44,550 nucleotides of DNA, taken from a virus. A program made the position numbers and the translations under genes. This document shows, one piece after another, positions 7,545 to 14,333 of this stretch. The stretch is from positions 1-44,550 of IMG/VR virus record IMGVR_UViG_3300022669_000019; one strand, 5' to 3'. Within the stretch, counting starts at the first letter, position 1. Each line of letters begins with the position of its first letter. Below the pieces are notes generated by a model. That model had not been told where the DNA came from, did not search any database, and was given only the letters and a program-made list of their open reading frames with translations.

Positions 7545-8072
7545 TCAGACCTCGAAGCAGGGCTCATCTCCCAGGTGGTCGCCCATGGTCTTCTGGTGGT
7601 TGAAAAAGCTCCCGCAGGCTTCGGCGGCCGTGGTGGTTTTTTTTGTGTAAGCCAAGACGGTATCGGCGAAGTAGTAGGCAGCCTTGGGCACGCTGATTCG
7701 GTTGAAGGCGAAGGCGATGCCCTGTTCGGTGGGCCGATAGATACCCAGCCGCTTCTTGGATGGATCTGAATCGTTGGGCATGATTTTGACCATCTTCCAC
7801 ATCTTCAGTTTGCCGATGCAGTTGCCTTGCAGCACCCAAGACGCATTGTCCTGTTCGGCCTGTTTGGGGACGTGGATCCAGTCATTGGTGAGCTGGTGGT
7901 GGCCGACCAACCAGCACAACACCTTGACCATGGAATAGTTGAGGTTGGCTTTATTGATTTTCGCCCACCGGCCGCAGCAAAGGCAATGCGTCCCGTGCTT
8001 GATGTTCTGACTGAGCAGCTTCTGCGCGTCTTCCAGCGTCATCAGCGGCCTGTAGTCAAACAGCGAGTCCAT
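7545..8072 (-). CDS. Zinc-ribbon plus winged-helix DNA-binding protein, 175 aa
   Basis: Residues about 29-35 hold CLCCGR, a Cys-x2-Cys zinc knuckle following His and Cys, and residues about 45-125 look like a winged helix (MVKVLCWLVG, then DWIHVPK, GKLKMWKMVKIMP, RLGIYRPTEQGIAFA). I recall similar zinc-plus-winged-helix proteins in phages without known function. The start ATG has GGAGG seven bases upstream and overlaps the previous gene by 17 bp. It is the last gene of its operon and lies next to the repeat cluster at 7388-7498, so it is a natural candidate for the repeat-binding protein; that link is inference. Confidence 0.7.
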   Translation of the reverse strand: MDSLFDYRPLMTLEDAQKLLSQNIKHGTHCLCCGRWAKINKANLNYSMVKVLCWLVGHHQLTNDWIHVPKQAEQDNASWVLQGNCIGKLKMWKMVKIMPNDSDPSKKRLGIYRPTEQGIAFAFNRISVPKAAYYFADTVLAYTKKTTTAAEACGSFFNHQKTMGDHLGDEPCFEV

Positions 8073-8259
8073 CGGCTGTCCTCCAGAATTCGATTGGAAA
8101 TTCAGGCACCAACTTTTGATCGACCATAACCTCCATCACGAACGCGGCTTCCTCCACGCTCGAACAGATCATCCCTTCGACCCCTGTGAAGCCCATGATC
8201 TCGCCGTCCTTCAGAACGATCGGCACGCGGCTGGGCAGCGAAGCGGCAAGGACAATCAT
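8056..8259 (-). CDS. Hypothetical protein, 67 aa
   Basis: Small soluble alpha/beta protein. The start ATG at 8259 directly follows the TAG of the upstream gene, with AAGG eight bases before it inside that gene. It overlaps the zinc/winged-helix gene by 17 bp. No family recognised. Confidence 0.65.
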   Translation of the reverse strand: MIVLAASLPSRVPIVLKDGEIMGFTGVEGMICSSVEEAAFVMEVMVDQKLVPEFPIEFWRTADGLAV

Positions 8260-8511
8260 CTAATCACCCTTGGGGCTGAGTTTTCCTGAAAGAATCAACC
8301 GGGCGTTATTGGCTTCACGGATTAACTTCACAGCCATCATCTCCGCTTGAACTGGCTCCAAAACGATTCTGTTACTTGCTTTTGTCAGATTAATCATCAC
8401 ACGGGCATCGTTGGGCACTTTATTGTCTGTATGATCGGTTGGGATTACCGCGAAGATCTCCAACTCATGATTGGGCATATTGTCTTGATCAGTAGCTCTT
8501 GAAAAACTCAT
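8260..8511 (-). CDS. Hypothetical protein, 83 aa
   Basis: Small alpha/beta protein with a regular strand pattern (HELEIFAVIP, ARVMINL, RIVLEPV) and a C-terminal helix. The ATG has GAAGGA about eight bases upstream and overlaps the preceding stop as ATGA (8508-8511). Function unknown. Confidence 0.65.
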   Translation of the reverse strand: MSFSRATDQDNMPNHELEIFAVIPTDHTDNKVPNDARVMINLTKASNRIVLEPVQAEMMAVKLIREANNARLILSGKLSPKGD

Positions 8512-8918
8512 TTCGATGGATCCTTCAAATTCACAGCTTCCCGTTCTTCAGGCGTCAGCTTCGCTAACGCCTGGGCTCTCAATTTATTCTGACGAGCCAA
8601 GGCCCTGGCCCATTGCCTCTTCTTGATGTAGACCTCCTGGTGTTCTTCCCACCAATCAGCAAGCCGACGGGCTTCACGCTCACGGCCGTTGTAAATAATC
8701 CATGCTTTGTCATGGTCCGACATCATGGTGCAGACGTCGCACAACGTCGATGTCGCATGATTGAGCTTCGACGTATCGGGGTAACAATCGTGTGCGTTCT
8801 TTCGCACCCAATTGGGCAAAATCATGCCTGGGTTTTTGCTTTGGACGTACAGCAACAATTGACATACCCGATTCATTTCGGATTCATGCTTGCTCGGATT
8901 TTCAGCTTGACACGGCAC
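8508..8918 (-). CDS. Hypothetical helical protein, 136 aa
   Basis: The GTG start at 8918 is supported by AAGGAGG six bases upstream. The protein is helical and charged, with two cysteines in TLCDVCT (Cys-x2-Cys) and a long basic helix rich in Arg, Ala and Lys near the C-terminus (KKRQWARALARQNKLRAQ). A DNA- or protein-binding role is possible. It overlaps its neighbours at both ends (17 bp and 4 bp), typical of this tightly packed operon. Confidence 0.65.
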   Translation of the reverse strand: MPCQAENPSKHESEMNRVCQLLLYVQSKNPGMILPNWVRKNAHDCYPDTSKLNHATSTLCDVCTMMSDHDKAWIIYNGREREARRLADWWEEHQEVYIKKRQWARALARQNKLRAQALAKLTPEEREAVNLKDPSK

Positions 8919-9258
8919 GATCGGCCTCCTTCTTCGCTGTCTCCATCATCCGGCCCATCCGAACCTTGTGACGGGCCAGGGCCATCACGCCGGCACGGCC
9001 ATCAAGATCGTAATTCTTGACCACTTCACAAAGCGTGTAACAAATCTCAGTCCCGCAAATCCAAAAAACAATGTCTCCCTTTGGAGTAATGCTTTCAACC
9101 CTCCAATCGATATCGAATCCCAGCACAGTCGAAAAGGCTTCTATTCCGATGATAAGCTTATCGATGTTGCCTTCTGCCTTGATTCCACGAAGTCGGTCAA
9201 ATTGACTTCTCGACCAATACTTGAACCGACGAATTCGTTCAGCCAGGACATTGCGCAT
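8902..9258 (-). CDS. Hypothetical protein, 118 aa
   Basis: I choose MRNVLAERIR at 9258 because AAAGG sits seven bases upstream; the longer frame to 9510 is a shadow of the gene above. Basic N-terminal helix, then a small beta region with two cysteines (FWICGTEICYTLCE) and a basic C-terminal helix. It overlaps the last 118 bp of the replication-like gene in another frame, an unusually long overlap in this genome. Unknown function. Confidence 0.6.
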   Translation of the reverse strand: MRNVLAERIRRFKYWSRSQFDRLRGIKAEGNIDKLIIGIEAFSTVLGFDIDWRVESITPKGDIVFWICGTEICYTLCEVVKNYDLDGRAGVMALARHKVRMGRMMETAKKEADRAVSS

Positions 9259-9773
9259 ATGGGTACCTTTCCTTTTTCTTTGATCCAGTGTCGCATCAAC
9301 TTGACGTGAACATCTTTGACGCCGGCCTGGGCCATCAGGTTCATCCCCACGACCCACGCCTGGGCGAAACCCGATGGCGTCGGAAAGCCACGGGCTTTTA
9401 ACGCTGCCCGATCGTGGCGTGCGTCCTTCATGGTGTGAGTCTTGGTTCGATCCCGATACTTCCGCGTCCTCAGTGTGGATTCGGCCAGGGCCGACGGGTG
9501 GGCGAGACAATGAACGATCAGCGTCGCCGACCGTCCTTTGGTGCTGATGGCGTGATTCTTCCGGGCGGCGGCATACATGACACGAAAATCATTAGCCGAC
9601 ACATGCAATAGTTTTGCCCAGATGTCTGGGTTGGTCCAGGTGACCTTGAAAGTACCCGCCGGCGATCCGTGCTGATGAACATGGCACACCAACGCCACCC
9701 AGGCCCACGCACAGCTCGGCGGCAGGTCAGCCAGCCAGGGATTCTCCCGGACGACATCTTGCAACTTGTTCAA
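9141..9773 (-). CDS. Replication-initiator-like protein, about 210 aa
   Basis: The start is placed at a TTG (9771-9773) that overlaps the upstream stop as TTGA and has AGGGAG five bases before it; the longer ATG form would overlap 100 bp of the previous gene. The N-terminal 110 residues (PSCAWAWVALVCHVHQHG, then a WTNPDIWAKLLHVS helix-turn-helix-like segment) resemble the N-terminal winged helix of phage replisome organisers. The C-terminal half is basic. Neighbours are a RusA-like resolvase and the repeat cluster, consistent with a replication module. Family assignment is tentative. Confidence 0.5.
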   Translation of the reverse strand: MNKLQDVVRENPWLADLPPSCAWAWVALVCHVHQHGSPAGTFKVTWTNPDIWAKLLHVSANDFRVMYAAARKNHAISTKGRSATLIVHCLAHPSALAESTLRTRKYRDRTKTHTMKDARHDRAALKARGFPTPSGFAQAWVVGMNLMAQAGVKDVHVKLMRHWIKEKGKVPICAMSWLNEFVGSSIGREVNLTDFVESRQKATSISLSSE

Positions 9774-10042
9774 GCCCGCTCCCTGCTTATTTTGACGATT
9801 GACATCACGACGATATCGGTTGGCAAGCCCCAAACCGGCCACTCGCTCATGTAGGTGACCAAGACCTCGCACTTTCTACGAGTATAGGACTCGGTGCCGG
9901 GGTTCCATTCCCGCAGAATCAGCACATCGCCAACCTTGAATTGGCGATCCTTGATAGACCTGATCTCATGTGTTTTTGTGCCGTCACGAACTGCCGCGAA
10001 TGGGGCCGGTAGGATTTTCAGGCGATGCGTCATCATTGCCAC
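9770..10042 (-). CDS. DUF3850 / ASCH-like (PUA-fold) protein, 90 aa
   Basis: The pattern HRLKILPAPFAAVRDG, KTHEIRS, FKVGDVLILREWNP, CEVLVTYM and a terminal VVMSIV strand matches the small DUF3850 family, ASCH-superfamily proteins thought to bind RNA or modified nucleotides. It is nearly full length for the family. The start could be Met1 or Met4 (ATGATG); no strong ribosome site is seen. It overlaps the membrane protein gene upstream by 59 bp and shares TTGA with the gene below. Biological role in phages is unknown. Confidence 0.75.
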   Translation of the reverse strand: MAMMTHRLKILPAPFAAVRDGTKTHEIRSIKDRQFKVGDVLILREWNPGTESYTRRKCEVLVTYMSEWPVWGLPTDIVVMSIVKISRERA

Positions 10043-10412
10043 AGTTTACATCATTGCTATTGTCTTTTCCAGCCCGAACGACCATGATGTCGCGGCCCAT
10101 AAACTTTTCGGGTGGTGGTAGGCCCCTCGTTCTCGACCAATCTGCCATGATTTCGTACTCGTATTTGGTGACGATGGCCAGGGTGTCGGAATCCTGATCC
10201 AGCAAGCGTTTGAAGATCGGTGAGACTCTATTCCAAACGAACTCGCGTTCGGCCTGCCGGGCCTTCATGTCATAAATTAGACCGCTGGCCTTTGTAACCG
10301 ACGCATTGGCCCTTGATATCAATGAGCGTACTTTCATAATCGAGGTAATGACCAGGGCGATCATTGCGACGCTGTAAAACGCTAAGATTACAATGGTTTG
10401 GATCGTCGTCAT
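9984..10412 (-). CDS. Membrane protein with N-terminal TM helix, 142 aa
   Basis: A hydrophobic segment at residues 5-26 (TIVILAFYSVAMIALVIT) forms one N-terminal membrane helix, followed by a basic and helical cytoplasmic- or periplasm-facing part. GGGG lies about seven bases before the ATG. The gene overlaps the 3' end of the RusA-like gene by 143 bp in another frame. A single-anchor protein with a helical tail could be a holin- or spanin-type lysis protein, but no motif proves this. Confidence 0.55.
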   Translation of the reverse strand: MTTIQTIVILAFYSVAMIALVITSIMKVRSLISRANASVTKASGLIYDMKARQAEREFVWNRVSPIFKRLLDQDSDTLAIVTKYEYEIMADWSRTRGLPPPEKFMGRDIMVVRAGKDNSNDVNCGNDDASPENPTGPIRGSS

Positions 10413-10737
10413 CGATTATCCCCAAGGCTCCTTGATGGCCTTTTCCTGATTTTTTCGGTTTCCTCAACACATCTTCGAGCGGCTTCACGGCCCCATACAG
10501 ATTGACCACATCCAAAGCCCGCTGGCCCTTTCCCCACAGCCGAGTAATTTTCAGGCGGACCGGACCAGTAAAAATTGGGATGCCGCCGGATTGACGACAA
10601 AACGACTCGACAATCTGGGCGATCTGCTTCTTGCGTCGGTGTCGGTGTATCCAATGCTTGTCCTGGGTGCGATTGAGCGATCGCGGGAAGAAATCAGGGA
10701 TGAACAGTTCCCAGCGATCTGGGTATTGATCATCCAT
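10270..10737 (-). CDS. rusA-like: RusA-like Holliday junction resolvase, 155 aa
   Basis: RusA nucleases are small Mg-dependent dimers that cleave Holliday junctions and branched DNA before packaging. The signature is visible: RALDVVN (Asp76), KPLEDVL (Asp89) and GIIDDDD (109-112), the order and spacing of the RusA acidic residues, after a PRSLNR N-terminal strand. The last 45 residues overlap the next gene by 143 bp and may be a phage-specific extension. The start overlaps the stop upstream by 8 bp. With the initiator-like and repeat elements downstream it suggests a DNA-processing module. Confidence 0.75.
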   Translation of the reverse strand: MDDQYPDRWELFIPDFFPRSLNRTQDKHWIHRHRRKKQIAQIVESFCRQSGGIPIFTGPVRLKITRLWGKGQRALDVVNLYGAVKPLEDVLRKPKKSGKGHQGALGIIDDDDPNHCNLSVLQRRNDRPGHYLDYESTLIDIKGQCVGYKGQRSNL

Positions 10738-10927
10738 CTGTTTCGTGTTCTTTCATCGCCAACGTCATTTCGAGCTTTCTCACTTTCAATTGCTCAGCCA
10801 ACAACTGCTTGCGGACGTGGGCCAGCTCATTCACGGTCTTGAATGATTTGGACGGGAAGGCCACTTTCCACCAACACCAGACGACCAATCGAACAACAAA
10901 GCAAAACGGAACCAGACAGACGATCAT
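10730..10927 (-). CDS. Small single-TM protein, about 65 aa
   Basis: A very hydrophobic segment near the N-terminus (MIVCLVPFCFVVRLVVWCWW) is followed by a positively charged helix of about 40 residues. I place the start at Met 10927; an upstream ATG at 11011 would give 93 aa. Neither has a good ribosome site, so the start is uncertain. One membrane anchor plus an extended helix next to a similar gene (11051-11332) suggests a holin/spanin pair by analogy only. Confidence 0.5.
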   Translation of the reverse strand: MIVCLVPFCFVVRLVVWCWWKVAFPSKSFKTVNELAHVRKQLLAEQLKVRKLEMTLAMKEHETDG

Positions 10928-11050
10928 TTGATTACGCGGAAAGTCTACCCAGCAAACCCCGTAGAAGACACTAACTCTTTCGTATGGTGGAATGCAGCAG
11001 AAGAAAGCCATCGACGCATCTTATCAATACTGCCATTGCTGGCAAGATTG

Positions 11051-11332
11051 CTACGGATCGGCCGGCAATACGACATCGAGCTTCTGGGCGATCAGCTTGA
11101 TCGCGACATCCATCCGGTGAAGCGTGCCCAGGTGAATATCGAGCTTATCGTCGGTCGCTTCTTTGTACGTTTCAAACTCGCGGCGAAGGCTGGCGGTTTC
11201 AGCTTGCAAGATCGCCAGTTGAGTCTTATCAGCCCATAGGTAATTCGTGACCGCTGTTGTGGCGACCACCGCACCCAACACCATGGTTAGCGGGACAAGG
11301 GTATATTTATTGATGGCACGGCCTTCGGTCAT
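11051..11332 (-). CDS. TM plus coiled-coil protein, 93 aa (holin/spanin candidate)
   Basis: Start MTEGRAINKY at 11332 with GGGAAG nine bases upstream; a longer frame to 11431 overlaps the Tat-signal gene. Residues 10-29 form one membrane helix (YTLVPLTMVLGAVVATTAV), then residues 35-90 form a charged coiled coil. This is the shape of inner-membrane spanins and some holin-like proteins. It lies between another small TM gene and a Tat-signal gene, so this cluster is the best candidate lysis region. Confidence 0.6.
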   Translation of the reverse strand: MTEGRAINKYTLVPLTMVLGAVVATTAVTNYLWADKTQLAILQAETASLRREFETYKEATDDKLDIHLGTLHRMDVAIKLIAQKLDVVLPADP

Positions 11333-11379
11333 GGTTACTTGCTTCCCATTGCTGTGCAGGGCCAAAGCCATTGGATTAC

Positions 11380-11601
11380 CTATACCCTTAGAAACTCCAA
11401 TCGAACGGATCTTGTTGTCGGATAGCTCCACAATCGCTCCTCAAAACGATTAAGCAGATCAGTCGTGGCTGCTTCACGCCGCAGGCGGAGCAACTCCGCG
11501 TAGGTCATTGGCCGGCGGACAGTCCATTTGGGCATCGGAACCATCGCAACGGCGGCCGTCGCAGCCATGATCTTCAGAAACGTGCGGCGAGTAACTTTCA
11601 T
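11380..11601 (-). CDS. Small protein with a twin-arginine (Tat) signal, 73 aa
   Basis: The N-terminus reads MKVTRRTFLKIMAATAAV: the RRTFLK box of the Tat system followed by a mildly hydrophobic Ala-rich core and a Met/Pro region. The mature part would be only about 45-50 residues, basic and helical (MTYAELLRLRREAATTDLL). No cofactor motif is seen. Tat export normally carries folded proteins, so a phage protein this small with a Tat box is unusual. The start at 11601 is three bases after the upstream stop. Confidence 0.65.
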   Translation of the reverse strand: MKVTRRTFLKIMAATAAVAMVPMPKWTVRRPMTYAELLRLRREAATTDLLNRFEERLWSYPTTRSVRLEFLRV

Positions 11602-11603
11602 GT

Positions 11604-11912
11604 CTAATCCCGTTCGTATCCACCCTGCACCATGATATCTCGCTCCTGGGCCTGGGTGTTGACGACGACCTTGCCGTCGGGCGTGCAGGGCTGGCCCGGC
11701 ATGTTCCTCGGCAGGCGATTGGAAACGTAGGGCTTCCAAACCGCTGTCGGCCGGCTTGGCACAGACATAATCCGCGTCGCCTTGACCATGTATCCAGTTT
11801 CGGGGTCAACGACCTCATGCTCGGTCCCGGGCTCGGGGAAGTCCGGCCCGTTGGCTGGGCATACTTTGGTCAAGATTCGCCCGTCTGCTGTCTTAAATTC
11901 ATATTCTGGCAT
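11604..11912 (-). CDS. Hypothetical protein, 102 aa
   Basis: Short beta-rich N-terminus (MPEYEFKTADGRILTKV), then acidic and Pro-rich segments, and a basic C-terminal half. The ATG has GGAG five bases upstream. A 9-bp inverted repeat in the leader (about 11926-11963) ends next to this ribosome site and might affect translation. No family recognised; the N-terminus recalls small zinc-binding regulators, but only two cysteines are present. Confidence 0.65.
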   Translation of the reverse strand: MPEYEFKTADGRILTKVCPANGPDFPEPGTEHEVVDPETGYMVKATRIMSVPSRPTAVWKPYVSNRLPRNMPGQPCTPDGKVVVNTQAQERDIMVQGGYERD

Positions 11913-11925
11913 AAATTACTCCGTT

Positions 11926-11963
11926 TTTTAGGCTTTCTTCAAGTTTTGGGTGTTGCCTAAAAA
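11926..11963 (-). promoter_or_regulatory. Inverted repeat in the leader of the 102-aa gene
   Basis: TTTTTAGGC and GCCTAAAAA form a 9-bp stem with a loop of about 20 bases, ending a few bases before the GGAG of the gene at 11604-11912. Position suggests translational control or a weak terminator after the 47-aa gene; there is no direct proof. Confidence 0.4.
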
Positions 11964-11993
11964 CCCCGAAGCCCAAGCGTTCACCGTTTTTGA

Positions 11994-12137
11994 TCACTTC
12001 TTGGATCGTCTGGCCTTGCTGGCTTCCACGGCCCGAAGTTGCTTCACCGCACCAGACTTGCTCTTAGGGTTCTTGGACAATGGCCGGCCCGTCGATGTCG
12101 TTGCCTTGTAACCGCCTCGAACCTTTTTGATACTCAT
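11994..12137 (-). CDS. Small basic protein, 47 aa
   Basis: A short gene beginning MSIKKVRGGYKATTSTGRPL and ending in a Lys/Arg-rich helix. AGGAG lies nine bases before the ATG. Very basic (about one third Lys or Arg), so nucleic-acid binding is likely. Small proteins with a similar KKVxGGYK start occur in many phage genomes near packaging genes, from memory. Downstream of the portal in the same minus operon. Confidence 0.65.
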   Translation of the reverse strand: MSIKKVRGGYKATTSTGRPLSKNPKSKSGAVKQLRAVEASKARRSKK

Positions 12138-12192
12138 GGCTTACAACTCCTGGCAATAAAAACGGTAATAATCTGGCCTTGATTCCCCTGAT

Positions 12193-12414
12193 CTACGAAG
12201 TTTTGTTTTCATCCAACTTGTGATCACCGCACCAGTCTTGCTCGAACACGGCAGGAAATCCATCGTGCGTCGGTGCATGGCGGCGGCAGCGACCCAAGAC
12301 TGGCATCGGTATCTCGATTGCTGTGTCGGGCTGCTTTTGTTCCTTGGCTACGAACCACATGCACGATGAACACCGCATCTGTTTGGCTCGATGTTTCCAG
12401 GGATCTTTTGACAT
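12193..12414 (-). CDS. Small zinc-binding protein, 73 aa
   Basis: Start MSKDPWKHRA at 12414 with AAAGGAG seven bases upstream. Cysteines occur as RCSSCMWF, GRCRRHAPT and DWCGDH, giving a Cys-x2-Cys, Cys-x3-His and Cys site that looks like one zinc centre. I recall similar short proteins in phage and prophage genomes with the GRCRRHAPT...GFPxV...DWCG pattern but no known function. It follows the portal gene by 47 bp. Confidence 0.7.
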   Translation of the reverse strand: MSKDPWKHRAKQMRCSSCMWFVAKEQKQPDTAIEIPMPVLGRCRRHAPTHDGFPAVFEQDWCGDHKLDENKTS

Positions 12415-12461
12415 CAGTTCACTCCTTTGGTTGGATGGATCACGAATGAAGCTCAAAATGA

Positions 12462-14273
12462 TTAAGCGACGCGGTTCATTGGATTCATGCCCACCGCACC
12501 GGCCTGCTGGGGCCTCGGGCCTGCCACCTGGCCGTTGACGGTGAACTGGTTGCTTGGGCTGCCTGGGCCGGCCTCACGCCCAACCTGGCCCGGCTGCTGC
12601 TGCGATCGTTGTCCTGGGAAGCCCAGACGCGACGGAGCACCACGTTGCGGCGGCGGCTGCTTCCCGAGGACCAAGGACGGGGGCGACATCGGGGGCTGAC
12701 TGAACGCACCAAACAATTCAGGGATGGACCATTCGTCAGATTTGCCGGGCACCTTCAGAGCGATTTCGATGTCGCGCAGGACGTTCATCCAGCGGGCGTA
12801 TGGGATTTGTGGGGCCAGCATCATGACCTCTTTCCATATTTGATAAAAGGTCAGAATGTTGTCCTTGGCTGTCATCTCCATCTGCATCGTGTTGACGCGG
12901 ATCGACATACCAAAATCGTCCCACGTCGCACCGCCATCGGTCGGGGTTGGGCCACCGAAGAACAAACCTTCCAACAACTCGCCCGAGTATGGATCTCGGC
13001 GATTGACTGGGATGACAAAGCCTTCGGTGTGGAAGCAATACCACCCGATTTTCCACAGGCTTGAGCTTGTCGACCTCAAGATCCGTTTTTTCAAGAACGT
13101 CACGCGAGCACCCAGGGCATCGTCGGCGATTTTGGCTTCTGTAGCTGTATCCGCCTGGCCGACGCTACCCTGAATCGTGGCAGTCAATCCACTGATCCGA
13201 TCCAATCGGTTTCGGATGTACTCGACAAACTGGAAGGTCTTTTCGGTTGCCGCACCCAATTCAACTTGAAGGAAATTGCCTGTGATGCCTTTGACCGGCA
13301 CGATCTCCCCATCCTCCGCGTCAGCAAGCTTGTTGCCCAGGTGCGGGTTGTTGGCTTCAACCAGACCGATCACCTTCCGCCTGGCGGCCGCTCGCCCCAT
13401 CGCTCGGGCGTGGATGTTCAAGTCGCGGGCCTGATCCTCCACGGCGACCAAGGGCGGCAGGGGCCAAGCCTGGCCCGGTACGGGATAAGCGTCATAAAGT
13501 TCGTAGGGGCCGCATTTCGGACCGTAATAGGGCCGCTCCTTGTAAAGTTCAGCCACTTCAGACGATTCGACCAGCACACGGATCGTGTTACGGTTTCGGA
13601 TCCAAACGCTGTAGCACTTGACCCGTTGCCGGCCCAATTCCGAGCCAGATTTGCGGTTGTAGGGCGATTTGCGTGTTTGGCTACTGATTGAAGCATCCTC
13701 GCCGGGAGTGAGCATCTCCAAGGTTTCGGGTTTCACGTCGGGATCGTTTTGCAGGTCATCCAGGTCCACCCAATACCAATGGCCTCGAAACTCATCGTTG
13801 ACCGTGTCTTCGGCCAGCGAATCCATGAAGAAGTTGCGATAATTGATCCGGGCCACGACTGGTTTGACGTTCCCTCGGCTGAATCGCTGTTCTTCATCCA
13901 GGTAGTGAAGCGTCACACCACGACAAGCCATGTAATCGACGTATACCGGCTCATGAACCGTTGCCCAATCCAAATCCTCGACGACGCTGGTAATGCCGTC
14001 TTCCATGGCCTGGGCCACGATCTTGTGGCCAATGACGCGCTTGGCTTCGACCTGCACGCCGGGATTGCCGGCAGAGAAGGTGGGCAGCATGTTGGACATG
14101 AAGGCATAGCCGAAGTTCTCGGGCTCGGGCTCCATCTCCCCCAGGTCTTTGCGATACCATCGGCCGGTGATCCGACGCATGATGTCGTTGGCACCTTCGC
14201 TGTGCTCCTCTGTTTCCTCGATGGCAGCTTTGACCTCTTTCCAGAGGTCGCCGGTTGTTGGATTAAAGGCCAT
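12462..14273 (-). CDS. Portal protein, 603 aa
   Basis: The dodecameric ring at the unique head vertex through which DNA passes. Size fits podovirus portals. Support: an N-terminal helical clip (LWKEVKAAIEETEEHSEGANDIMRR), a central region with WYWVDLDDL and a long helix containing DQARDLNIHARAMGRAAARR, then EKTFQFVEYIRNRLDRISGL, the crown-side helix, and a Pro/Gln/Gly-rich C-terminal tail of about 70 residues. GGAG lies seven bases before the ATG. It lies downstream of the giant polyvalent gene and far from the capsid gene, an unusual order. Confidence 0.75.
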   Translation of the reverse strand: MAFNPTTGDLWKEVKAAIEETEEHSEGANDIMRRITGRWYRKDLGEMEPEPENFGYAFMSNMLPTFSAGNPGVQVEAKRVIGHKIVAQAMEDGITSVVEDLDWATVHEPVYVDYMACRGVTLHYLDEEQRFSRGNVKPVVARINYRNFFMDSLAEDTVNDEFRGHWYWVDLDDLQNDPDVKPETLEMLTPGEDASISSQTRKSPYNRKSGSELGRQRVKCYSVWIRNRNTIRVLVESSEVAELYKERPYYGPKCGPYELYDAYPVPGQAWPLPPLVAVEDQARDLNIHARAMGRAAARRKVIGLVEANNPHLGNKLADAEDGEIVPVKGITGNFLQVELGAATEKTFQFVEYIRNRLDRISGLTATIQGSVGQADTATEAKIADDALGARVTFLKKRILRSTSSSLWKIGWYCFHTEGFVIPVNRRDPYSGELLEGLFFGGPTPTDGGATWDDFGMSIRVNTMQMEMTAKDNILTFYQIWKEVMMLAPQIPYARWMNVLRDIEIALKVPGKSDEWSIPELFGAFSQPPMSPPSLVLGKQPPPQRGAPSRLGFPGQRSQQQPGQVGREAGPGSPSNQFTVNGQVAGPRPQQAGAVGMNPMNRVA

Positions 14274-14333
14274 CTTGGTTCTCCGTTATCGTAGCTTTCG
14301 ACAAAATTACGCCACTGGGGCACATGATTGACA

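Noticed and set aside
10040-10075. Third early-type promoter (TTTACATCATTGCTATT)
   Set aside because: It shares 14 bases with the promoter at 40925 but has no -10 and lies inside minus-strand genes with no plus-strand gene downstream.
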